From contig BGKB01000319.1 of NCBI GenBank assembly GCA_003116975.1, forward strand, positions 1-23,038: a DNA stretch of 23,038 nt, read 5' to 3'. The notes beneath the pieces were generated by a model. That model was given only the letters and a program-made list of their open reading frames with translations, was not told where the DNA came from and made no database searches. This DNA is from Aurantiochytrium sp. KH105. Its lineage: Eukaryota; Sar; Bigyra; Thraustochytrida; Thraustochytriidae. Both the position numbers and the translations under genes were made by a program. This document shows positions 1 through 8,083 of this stretch, piece by piece (position 1 is the stretch's first letter; each line of letters opens with the position of its first letter).

Positions 1-364
1 GATGGCAAGCGGGAACAGCCAGCAGAAATTTGCAAAGCAAACACGGACCTACGTATCGAGGCAATAGCCAGCCTCCTTGGCTTCAAGGCCACATTGCGCC
101 GCTCGGGCGCAGGGTGCAGCGATCACCTTCATCGATTCACTTGCAGCTTGTGGGGGCCACTGGCCTGGACGGACGGTTGGTCGGTCGGCCGATCGGTCGG
201 TCGGTCGATCGGTCGATCGATCGATCGATCGAGCAAGGCAATCATCATCTCACTGCTTGCAACTGCCTACAGATTGCTTCACATTCAGCTGCCGGACACA
301 GGACAGACAAAGGGTTCCGCCTCGATAGCCGACGCAATCTTGCGCGACTCACAAATCAGCCAAG
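1..364. promoter_or_regulatory. Upstream region / leader of the K+ channel gene
   Basis: No convincing gene is visible here. Short open frames exist on the plus strand, but they run through a tetranucleotide repeat and have low-complexity Arg/Ser-Asp-type translations, so they are probably not coding. The stretch presumably holds the promoter and 5' leader of the channel gene that starts at 365. Confidence 0.5.
177..233. repeat. GGTC/GATC tetranucleotide repeat
   Basis: The sequence alternates GGTC and GATC units almost without interruption, grading from GGTC-rich on the left to pure GATC on the right. It lies about 130 bp upstream of the channel start codon. GATC is self-complementary, so the right half can fold on itself. 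Confidence 0.9.
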
Positions 365-2470
365 ATGCAAAAGGAAACCGTGGTAAACATGAAGCACGCC
401 TCCGCGCCCCAAGTCGCATGGGACGAAAATATTGACAGCAGTCTCAAACGGAAAGAACAGTTCGTCTCCGAGCCCATATCGGCCGCAAAGCCTGCGGCGG
501 ATGTGGTAAAGATGATCCGTCAACCATCCAATGTTTCACGGGGCTCCCGGACATCGCACATGATGGCCTCCCGCAAGATCTCGCCACTCGGCGAAGCAAA
601 CCTGCACGCATCCACGAAACGCAAGCTCTCAGCCCTGGCAGATAAAGTCGCGGACCGGAGAGTGAGTGAGCAGATTCTAACCAAACTCGAGCGCGTGGCA
701 GATGAGGATGCAGTGCTGCGCAAAGCCTCTCTGCAGGCCTCTGAGCCCTCGTCCCCGTTTTCCAGATTCCTCATTAGCCCTAGTGGACTCTTTCGAAATC
801 GATGGGATATCGTGGTCATCGTTGCGCTCTTGGTCGTCTCCATCGTCACGCCCTTTGAGGTTTCCTTTCTTCAGTCGCCCAACATTGGCTTGACCGTCCT
901 CAATCGCTCCATTGATGTCATCTTTTGTATTGACATTTTCCTGAATTTTATTACGCCCTTTCAGGCGCCCAATGGATCTTGGATGTACGACCATCCAAGC
1001 ATCGCCTTTCACTACATGCGTTCCTGGTTTCTCATCGACCTTGTCTCGGTTCTACCATTTGAAATGGTGCGCATGATTCGGCTCATCCGCCTCACCAAAC
1101 TCTTGCGCATCTTTCGCGCAAGCCGGGTTCTCAAGCGCTGGGAAACGCACATGAGTATCAACTACGGGACACTCACGCTCTGTAAATTCGTTTTGTACAT
1201 GCTCCTGCTCTCACACTGGCTGGCCTGCCTTTTTCGGCTCGTGGCAAGGAAGACTGGTAGCGGCGGACTTGGCGAGGGAGACGATGTCGAGTTCGCAACG
1301 GAGTCGTGGGTCGAGGCTTATTTCGGAGATCGACCCGTGAATATTGGAGAAGAGTACAATGCTGCTCTCTACTGGGCCGTCATGACAGTTACCACGATCG
1401 GCTACGGCGACGTGGTTCCCAAGACGACGCTTGAGCGATGGGTGGCGATCATCGCCATGATGGTTGGCGGCGCAGCGTACGCATACATTGTTGGTTCCGT
1501 GTGCGGTCTTGTGGCTAGCATGGGGGAGATCACAGCACACTTGCACCGGAAAATCGATGATATTAACGTGTACATGGACGAGCAAAACCTGCCCAACGAC
1601 CTTCGTATCAAGGTCCGGGGGTACTTTCACTATACGGCAAAACAGTACCGCAACGAACACTATCGACAGCTTCTTCATGAAATGTCTCCAGAAATGCGCG
1701 ATGAGATTTTTCGTCGAGTCAATGCAAAATGGGTCGTGCTGCTGCCTTTTATTCACTGTGCGAGTGAGTTTGAGAGACGCGCATTCGTGACTGCGCTCGG
1801 CGCGGCACTTGTTCATGGCATCTTTCCTCCTCAGGAAAGAATCATCAGACCTGGTGAAATATCTCTTGAGCTTTACATTATTGAACGCGGAGTCATTATG
1901 ATGAACAAGTCGTATTTTACACAGCCAGAGGCGATCGAGTTGGATGACGATATGCCAGGTACCGGTTCAGGCAGCGAGCAGTCTTCCGATACGCAGCGTA
2001 TTCGCCAAGTAGACCTTTCCTCGACACTTAGCGCAGCTGAAAAGGTCATTCTCACGCGAGGTGATACTATTGGCGAGGACATGATCATGACTAATGCTAG
2101 ACGCCGGTACCACTGCCTCTCATGTACGTTTGTGGAAGTGCACAAGCTCAGCAAGAAAGCGCTCATGGATATATTCAAGTCAGAAGCATTTCCAGAAACG
2201 CAGCGCAGTTTCAAGAGGCACGTCATTAAACTTGCCTTTCGCACCAAGATTGTCCAGGTCATCAAGAAACTCGTTAATGCGCGCAAGCGAGAGGCAGCAG
2301 CAACCACTGACGGTATTAATGCCCCTGAGTCCGGGTCTGTTGATCTCGCGCAGCTCCAGGACGAAATTGTGCGCGTGCGAAAGATGGTGGAATCGATTCG
2401 TGACAAGATCCAATCCAGCGAGCTTGAGAGCTCTCAATCAAGAAGGAGCAAGGACTTACTTTTGAGTTAG
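365..2470 (+). CDS. Voltage-gated K+ channel with C-terminal cyclic-nucleotide-binding fold (EAG/KCNH-CNG-like)
   Basis: This intronless 701-aa protein is a six-transmembrane potassium channel of the plasma membrane or an internal membrane. S1 starts near residue 140 (RNRWDIVVIVALLVV). The S4 voltage sensor has basic residues at every third position (R239, R242, K245, R248, R251). The pore carries TTIGYGD at 343-349, the K+ selectivity filter. A C-linker and cyclic-nucleotide-binding fold follow from about residue 455 to 620. That fold has an acidic, Ser-rich insertion at about 522-560 and a non-standard phosphate-binding cassette (GEDMIMTNARRRY from G570), so ligand binding is uncertain. A short coiled coil is likely near the C-terminus. 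No PAS domain is visible. The first ATG is used; a second in-frame ATG lies at 389. The gene is convergent with the kinesin, 92 bp apart. The family is confident; the exact subfamily is not. Confidence 0.93.
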   Translation: MQKETVVNMKHASAPQVAWDENIDSSLKRKEQFVSEPISAAKPAADVVKMIRQPSNVSRGSRTSHMMASRKISPLGEANLHASTKRKLSALADKVADRRVSEQILTKLERVADEDAVLRKASLQASEPSSPFSRFLISPSGLFRNRWDIVVIVALLVVSIVTPFEVSFLQSPNIGLTVLNRSIDVIFCIDIFLNFITPFQAPNGSWMYDHPSIAFHYMRSWFLIDLVSVLPFEMVRMIRLIRLTKLLRIFRASRVLKRWETHMSINYGTLTLCKFVLYMLLLSHWLACLFRLVARKTGSGGLGEGDDVEFATESWVEAYFGDRPVNIGEEYNAALYWAVMTVTTIGYGDVVPKTTLERWVAIIAMMVGGAAYAYIVGSVCGLVASMGEITAHLHRKIDDINVYMDEQNLPNDLRIKVRGYFHYTAKQYRNEHYRQLLHEMSPEMRDEIFRRVNAKWVVLLPFIHCASEFERRAFVTALGAALVHGIFPPQERIIRPGEISLELYIIERGVIMMNKSYFTQPEAIELDDDMPGTGSGSEQSSDTQRIRQVDLSSTLSAAEKVILTRGDTIGEDMIMTNARRRYHCLSCTFVEVHKLSKKALMDIFKSEAFPETQRSFKRHVIKLAFRTKIVQVIKKLVNARKREAAATTDGINAPESGSVDLAQLQDEIVRVRKMVESIRDKIQSSELESSQSRRSKDLLLS

Positions 2471-2562
2471 GCTAAGCTCCCCTTGCCTACCTCTCCGATC
2501 GTCTTTGACCCATGCTTAAATTTTTGAGAATAAGAATCACCTGCCCTGAATCTTAGTTTAGT
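2471..2562. other. Short convergent intergenic gap
   Basis: Only 92 bp separate the channel stop from the kinesin stop on the other strand. The two 3' UTRs must therefore be very short or overlap as antisense RNA. No clear polyadenylation hexamer stands out on either strand. Confidence 0.5.
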
Positions 2563-4773
2563 CTACAATGAGTTTTCTCCACTAAAGAGGAACGATCTAT
2601 CGCTATCTTTGCGCTCCGCATCTTCAATGATTGTCCTTGCCTCGGGTCGCCGGGAAGGGCGCTGCTGCAGCTCGCGAAGCAAGGAGTGCTCACGTTTGCG
2701 CAGCTGCGCAATAGTGTCTCGTAAATAGGCGTTCTCGGATCGTAAGGGTTCAAGATCTGCGTCTGACGTATGGTTTGAGTCCGCCAGGAGTGCCTTGAGG
2801 TGGCCGACCTGCTGTTGTAATCGCAGGTTAGCAGTGTACAGCTGTTCGTGCTCGTTGCGCGAGCCGGAAGGATTTGGTTCATGCACAAAGACTTCTTCCA
2901 GGTGCTCAAGCTTTTGCGTGAGCCTTTCGTTCTCAATCATGGCGTTTTGGCAGTTTCTGTCGGCCATGAATTCACGTGTACGGATCTCACGGTTTTCAGC
3001 TTTCAGCCGCTCAATCTCTCGCTCAAAGCTCGCAATCACGTGCTCGGTACTATGGCCACTGTCCTGGTGATTGGGTATGGGTACCATCGCTTGCGCATGC
3101 GATCGATGCTGCTGTTGTTGTTGTTGTTGTTGTTGTTGCTGCTGCTGCTGCTCCTGTTGTCGGCGTAAAAGCGAAGCCTTCTTTGGCGATCCTGAACCGC
3201 GGCCGCGCAAGGGCGATGAGGGTCCTGAGGGCGGCAAAGAGGAAGCGTTGCCGCTGCCACCAAATGACTGCGAGATGTTGAGCCCCGGAGGAATCAAATG
3301 CGAGCTTTCTGCTTCGTTGCTTGTTCCACTTCGCGCAATTTGTGGCAGCCCTGCCTCGCTCAGGCGCTCCGAGGAAGACTCTGGGCCGACACTTCGCTCT
3401 CTCCCGCCCGTTGCGACAGTAAAGACACTGTGCGCGACCGACGGGGAGTTTTCCAAGGTCGGTCTTGCTGTGGCGAGCTGCTCTCGAAGATAAGCATTTT
3501 CCACGCGCAAGTGCTTGATCTCCTCGCGCAGGCGACTGATGAGCTGCTCCTTCCCGTCGAGATGGACAGTGGGTCTGTTCCGAATCTTTGATGCGCGATG
3601 CGCATACTGCAGCGTGCTCAAGGTCTCGTCAGCATATGCCGCTGCAGGGGAGCAGCAGCAGATCATGAGGGTGAGACTTGAGCCACCCAGCGAGTCCATG
3701 AGGAGCTTGGTGAGCTTGGAGTCCCGATACGGAATGTGCGCTGTCAAAGCTCCAGACGAGGATGGCGAAGAGCTTGACGCCGAACTCAGTGACGCGGCAC
3801 CCGAGGTCGCCGAGGTGGTGAGCGCGGAAATGACGTTGCTGAGCGCAAAGAGAGACTTGTTGATTGCTCCTGTCTCTGTGAGCGTAATGCCATCGGATTT
3901 GGTGTCCTTGAGTCTTTCACTGCCAGCAAGGTCGCAAAAGACGATTTTGCCAAACTTGACGACCGCATGGCCGTCGTCAGGATCGGAGCTCTCCGTCTCA
4001 ATGTTCAAGGTAAGGATACTGTGGCTTCGGCTAGAGTCTTTGTTGAGCTCGTGCGATCCCACGCGACGATTGCGATGACCCTCGCAGACAACCTCCATGA
4101 TATCGCTGAGGGTTTGGCACTCCACAACAAAGAGATCCTGGACAAAGAATCCCTTTCCTGGCTTCCAGCGCACGGGCAGACTTGCCGTTGTGAGATTGAG
4201 CAGGTCGTACACCTGCTCATTATATATTTCGCAAAAGGACGCCTTGAGCCGCACATTTGATTTGAGCTGTCGAATGCGAGAAAAGATGTAGCTCATTGAG
4301 CGCGGAATGAGGCCGTCCGATTGTGCGTCGCCTTGGTAAGCATCTTCGGCGATCTGTTCCTCGTAGCCGCTCATGCTATAAGTCTTTCCGGACCCCGTCT
4401 GACCGTACGCAAAGACCGTGGCTGCGTAGCCATCAAGAGCAGACTCGAGCAAGGCTTTGACGCCACAGGTTTCAAAGAACTGGGTCTGCGAGCACTCTGG
4501 TCCCATGACCGCATTGAAGCGGAATTTTTTTTGCGTCCTCGACGCCCCAAGCGCACCAAGCTCAAGACGAACGGTGTCCCCGCTCTCGACTTCGACGACC
4601 TCGTCTTCGCCCTGGTCGGCCTCCTTTTCGCTCAGCGGCCTGCAACGCACGATTACGCGGACATTGTCAGAGTTTGTGCTGCCCGCGGACTGTCCGCTTC
4701 GAGCAGACTCGACGGAGCTCTTGCTCAGCAAGCTGCCGCGCGAACTCGCCCGCGACGATGCTTGCGAGCTCAT
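2563..4773 (-). CDS. Kinesin with N-terminal motor domain, coiled-coil stalk and polyQ tract
   Basis: This intronless 736-aa protein is a microtubule motor. A Ser-rich head (1-36) precedes the motor domain (about 37-400). Motor motifs are the P-loop GQTGSGKT at 124-131, switch I NKDSSRSH at 244-251, and switch II DLAGSE at 281-286. IPYRDSKLTKLL at 347-358 and an ETLSTLQYAHRASKIRNRP-type end of the motor follow. Between helix alpha-4 and IPYRDSK there is an unusually long neutral Ser/Ala/Thr insertion (about 319-345, loop L12). A predicted coiled coil begins at about 408 right after the motor, consistent with a plus-end-directed N-kinesin. A glutamine tract and further coiled coils fill the rest. 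The motor-first order is clear, but the family cannot be fixed by eye; a KIF12-like or unassigned protist family is possible. ATG 4773 is the first Met in frame before the motor. Confidence 0.93.
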   Translation of the reverse strand: MSSQASSRASSRGSLLSKSSVESARSGQSAGSTNSDNVRVIVRCRPLSEKEADQGEDEVVEVESGDTVRLELGALGASRTQKKFRFNAVMGPECSQTQFFETCGVKALLESALDGYAATVFAYGQTGSGKTYSMSGYEEQIAEDAYQGDAQSDGLIPRSMSYIFSRIRQLKSNVRLKASFCEIYNEQVYDLLNLTTASLPVRWKPGKGFFVQDLFVVECQTLSDIMEVVCEGHRNRRVGSHELNKDSSRSHSILTLNIETESSDPDDGHAVVKFGKIVFCDLAGSERLKDTKSDGITLTETGAINKSLFALSNVISALTTSATSGAASLSSASSSSPSSSGALTAHIPYRDSKLTKLLMDSLGGSSLTLMICCCSPAAAYADETLSTLQYAHRASKIRNRPTVHLDGKEQLISRLREEIKHLRVENAYLREQLATARPTLENSPSVAHSVFTVATGGRERSVGPESSSERLSEAGLPQIARSGTSNEAESSHLIPPGLNISQSFGGSGNASSLPPSGPSSPLRGRGSGSPKKASLLRRQQEQQQQQQQQQQQQQQHRSHAQAMVPIPNHQDSGHSTEHVIASFEREIERLKAENREIRTREFMADRNCQNAMIENERLTQKLEHLEEVFVHEPNPSGSRNEHEQLYTANLRLQQQVGHLKALLADSNHTSDADLEPLRSENAYLRDTIAQLRKREHSLLRELQQRPSRRPEARTIIEDAERKDSDRSFLFSGENSL
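3109..3159 (-). repeat. CAA/CAG polyglutamine repeat in the kinesin stalk
   Basis: Read on the minus strand, 14 consecutive Gln codons (mixed CAA and CAG) are preceded by Glu and two more Gln. The mixed CAA/CAG use suggests it is tolerated as protein sequence and interrupts pure CAG slippage. It lies between the motor domain and the C-terminal coiled coils. Confidence 0.95.
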
Positions 4774-4927
4774 CTTGCGCCGCGATTCGTTGCTTGGCGC
4801 ATCGAGGTTTCTGTCCTTCTATCTGGCTGCTTGCTCTTGGGAAACAGGCACCGACGCGGAGACAGCGCGCGACACGTTTTCATGCATAGTACACACGCGA
4901 CAGATCCGTTAGAAATGGCGGGGACTC

Positions 4928-4957
4928 GACTCGGACCGTGACTCGAGTCCGAGTCAC
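4928..4957. promoter_or_regulatory. Two mutually exclusive hairpins upstream of kinesin
   Basis: One perfect inverted repeat is GACTCGGAC (4928-4936) with GTCCGAGTC (4947-4955), with a 10-nt loop. A second is GTGACTCG (4938-4945) with CGAGTCAC (4950-4957), with a 4-nt loop. They share bases, so only one can form. They sit about 155-185 bp upstream of the kinesin ATG and may be protein-binding sites in the promoter; the function is unknown. Confidence 0.45.
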
Positions 4958-5802
4958 TGTGGCACTGGCGGGTTGATTTTCTTTGTTCAACATCATTCCA
5001 AAACCGAACCACTCAAAGCAGAGTAAGCCTATTCCTTTGGTTCTTTTGCATTTTCCTTTCCGACTAGTGGCGCGCGCAAACCTGCAGTGTTTGTGTGCTT
5101 GTTCTGCATTTTTATGTCCGGTTGGGCCTAGGCCTGGGTAGGAATCGCTGTGAGTCGGCCTTATTGGACTCTGGCAGAGCCTCCCTCTCTCAAAATCTTC
5201 GAATGAGGCTCTTGGCGCGGAAACGGTTGAGGAGGTTGGGGCCACAGTGAGCTGATAAGTGAGGTTGGTCAACACAAGGCTTCAATTTTCATCATCGAAT
5301 ACCGTGGACTTGACGCATGTCACATCTTTGAAAGGACTCGACCCCGGCCACGGGGGGAGCCTTGATTTTGTAGAAGCACTCCTTCAAGCGCGGATAAAGC
5401 TGCCGTGCGTGTCGTATACCATACCACCTTTTGCAGGCGCGAAACAATTTTGCTGCAGGGCGCCCCTGGTCGGAGTGTTTGTGGCAAAGCACGGAGAGAT
5501 GACTTCGAAGTGCACACGATAAGCCTCTCACGATAGTTTTGCTTTTGACGTAACGTCTGCGCCATGCTCGATTACCATTTGTTGTTGTGCTACGAATTCC
5601 ATGGATGATGTCATCGTACTCGGGCCGTTGTCCCCGCGCGCAGAGAAGCACAAAGCTCGCGTCCTTATACTTGGCAAGAAAGGGCGCGATTGTTCGCGTG
5701 CGGAAATGCACAACGTTGCCGGCTACTAGGGTTAAACAATTTTTGCTGCATGTCGCTGTGGAATCAGCCAACCCTTTTGCATACAATTCGCCTTTCAACA
5801 TA

Positions 5803-5819
5803 TTTTTTTTTAAAAAAAA
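5803..5819. other. T9A8 palindromic AT tract
   Basis: Nine T followed by eight A form a rigid, self-complementary tract in an otherwise mixed-composition region. Such tracts exclude nucleosomes in many eukaryotes, so this may mark an open promoter or a spacer between the two divergent genes. Confidence 0.5.
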
Positions 5820-6168
5820 TTGACAGTGAGACATGAAAGAACACAGCACACTCACCAGGAAGTAGAGTAAAAGTCAAATTTGGCAAGTGCGTGCTGGTCT
5901 TTGATAGATTCTGCGCATCTCACCAGCCAGACATTCATGCTTTTCACCTACATCTACAAGTCAAAGCGCTCTTCAAATTGTAAGTCACCAGCTTCTTTGG
6001 GTCAAAAAAAAATCGAAGAATGTGGAATTTTGAGTTGCGCAATTCTATCCGTTTTTTGCCTTAATAGGTGGTACTGGCAGTGGCCGTGACCCGGGGCTGA
6101 GACACCAACAAGCGTGGCTCATCTCGGCCCAGTCATTGAAAATAGGTGGACACACAATAGCCGCCCCG

Positions 6169-6192
6169 TCCCTGTCCCTATCCCTGTCTCTG
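6169..6192 (+). repeat. TCCCTR hexamer repeat in leader of coiled-coil gene
   Basis: Four hexamer units (TCCCTG, TCCCTA, TCCCTG, TCTCTG) form a pyrimidine-rich run ending about 70 bp before the ATG at 6263. It probably lies in the core promoter or 5' UTR. Confidence 0.7.
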
Positions 6193-6262
6193 CGTTGGAG
6201 ACCTGCACGGGCAAAGCGGGCTCGTTTTGTTGGGCCGCCCCCAATCTCTCTCCCTGAGCGGA

Positions 6263-8083
6263 ATGGAGCGCCACGAGGACGACCGCAGCCAAGGTGTTCT
6301 TCGGAAAGCGCGATCTCTGCGCAGGCTAGAGCCTGGTGCAAGCCCTTCCGAGCGCAGTGCGGCGGGGAATTTCGCTTTGGCGGAACGAATTTCGGAGCTG
6401 AAAGCAAACATTCTAAGCTTGCACAATCTTCGCCATGAGTTGAACGCAAACGAGGCTCTCGCTGTTCGGCAACTTCGTGCGCATGTTGATAGAGAAGCTT
6501 TGGCGGCCGGAGATCAGAATCGGGACATTCAGCAGGTTCTCGCGCGCTATAATGCTTCCTCAGATCATTTCCAAAACCAGGCAGCAATGGATGGTTTGCG
6601 ACGCGCGCTTGATCAGGAAGCTACACATGCTCTTGCTGTTGCAGCGCGAGGAGGCCCACAAGAGCGCGTGGGGCGCATACAATCTCATACCCAAGCTAGT
6701 GTCGATCTCGGAGTCCTTTTGGACGCTCTGTCGGGGTTCGCACACGTTTGGCACGCATGCAAAGACGCAAATTTCAAGTGTAGTACTTTGGAGACTGCTC
6801 TTGAGGAGACCAATCGTGCACTCGCGCAAGCTGAAGAGGAAAGGGACCTTTATCACGACGCATTGGCGTCCTCCAGCGATGCGGACGCCGTACGCAGAGT
6901 CCGAGATTTGCGAGCTCGCATGGGAAAAATTCGGCACCTATCAAGCGCAACAAAGTCGGCTCGTCAAGCGGACGCTTCCACGCAAACCCAGGTCCGAGTT
7001 TTGCGAGCAAGTCATTCAGGTTCGCGCGCTGTCGCCTCGACCCAGACGCCACACTCGCACCCAACGGATGAGGCAGCAGACGAGCGCGCTCGAATGGCCG
7101 AGGACCGTCTTCATGCTTCCGCGGCACGGATTTGCGAGCTTCAGAAGACCGTCCGTTCTTTAGAGGGTGATCTTCGAGAAATGCAAAAGCGAACGGAGCA
7201 AGTTTGCGAGCCCGAACTCCTAATTGTGGGTGAAAGCTCGAGTAAATTCGCGCAGACTGAAGACTTTTTGACCACTTCGAAATTGCCAACAACAAGGGAA
7301 GTGGCAATGCAACATTCTGCACTTCAGCCCGTGATGATCGAAGCAGGTGCGCAGACTTCGTTCGTGCAGCGAGAAATTCGCTCATGCGGTGCGCAAACGA
7401 AAAGCATGAATCATTGTCACCAGGCTGTGCAGGCAGCTTGGCTTCGTGCCGAACGAGGCGCGCAAACGATGACCTGGAAAGAGGCGGTGAGAGAAAGCGA
7501 GGAAGTTGGCGATCTTATTGCGAGCCAAGTGGCGGAGTTGGCCAGTTTCCGGGATGCGCTTGACGCTAAGGAAAAAATAGAGGCTGGTTTGCGTGCCGAA
7601 CTGGAGCAAGTCGCGGATGCAGAGCAGGCCTCTCTGGCGAGGCAAGACGCCCAGGATGCCGAGGCACTGGAGGGTCTGCGCGTGGAAGCAAAGATTTTGC
7701 ATGCTCGGATTGCAGCACACGCTGAGGAAAAAGAATTATACGAAGAAACTATTGGTTCTCTGCGAGCGCAGATTCGCGGGCTCATGAGTATGCACGAAAA
7801 GAGTCACGGGCTCGAGGCGCCAACGCCCTCCACGAGCGAGGTGCGCGAACTGAGGACACTTGCGCGCGAAGTAAGTGAAGCACTGCACAACAGGCTGCAG
7901 CTCCATCTCGAATTGTTATGCACGGCGACAACGACCACTAGAGATGCAGATGGCACGCCGGGCGAATTGCGCGTCCCCGACTCATCGTGGCCGGCGCTGC
8001 AGGTTCAGCTCGAGGCTGCCGACAAGGCTTTGCAAGGTCTGCTGGAACGGCTCAAGCAGGTGGGCCAGCTCTATCATTGTTGA
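6263..8083 (+). CDS. Coiled-coil protein with repeated (T/A)QT motifs, function unknown
   Basis: I do not recognise a family for this 606-aa protein. It is built of long charged, heptad-like helices (about 35-75, 150-225, 280-320 and 415-530), separated by a middle section with six QT motifs. Two are STQT (T240-T242, T260-T262) and four are AQT (ending at T332, T365, T379 and T402), three of them as GAQT. TQT is the core of the recognition motif for the dynein light chain LC8 in other eukaryotes, so a multivalent LC8-binding scaffold is conceivable, but that is inference. There is no signal peptide or membrane segment. The frame is open further upstream only through non-ATG codons; ATG 6263 is the first Met. 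The last 32 bp overlap the 3' end of the gene on the other strand. Confidence 0.8.
   Translation: MERHEDDRSQGVLRKARSLRRLEPGASPSERSAAGNFALAERISELKANILSLHNLRHELNANEALAVRQLRAHVDREALAAGDQNRDIQQVLARYNASSDHFQNQAAMDGLRRALDQEATHALAVAARGGPQERVGRIQSHTQASVDLGVLLDALSGFAHVWHACKDANFKCSTLETALEETNRALAQAEEERDLYHDALASSSDADAVRRVRDLRARMGKIRHLSSATKSARQADASTQTQVRVLRASHSGSRAVASTQTPHSHPTDEAADERARMAEDRLHASAARICELQKTVRSLEGDLREMQKRTEQVCEPELLIVGESSSKFAQTEDFLTTSKLPTTREVAMQHSALQPVMIEAGAQTSFVQREIRSCGAQTKSMNHCHQAVQAAWLRAERGAQTMTWKEAVRESEEVGDLIASQVAELASFRDALDAKEKIEAGLRAELEQVADAEQASLARQDAQDAEALEGLRVEAKILHARIAAHAEEKELYEETIGSLRAQIRGLMSMHEKSHGLEAPTPSTSEVRELRTLAREVSEALHNRLQLHLELLCTATTTTRDADGTPGELRVPDSSWPALQVQLEAADKALQGLLERLKQVGQLYHC

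Larger units (their letters stand above)
4774..6262. other. 1.5-kb divergent intergenic region between kinesin and coiled-coil gene
   Basis: I recognise no gene here. Both flanking genes start at its edges, so it holds two promoters. The largest frame is on the minus strand from an ATG at 5834 to 5292 (about 180 aa, Cys/Arg/His-rich, matching no family I know). It may be chance, a degenerate mobile-element fragment or an unknown small gene; I do not call it. The sequence is visibly less GC-rich than the genes. It contains hairpins near 4928-4957, a TAGGGTTA telomere-like motif at 5727-5734 and a T9A8 palindrome at 5803-5819. Confidence 0.5.

Noticed and set aside
6227..6262. Start of the coiled-coil gene at 6227
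   Set aside because: The codon there is TTG; in a eukaryotic nuclear gene the first ATG at 6263 is preferred.
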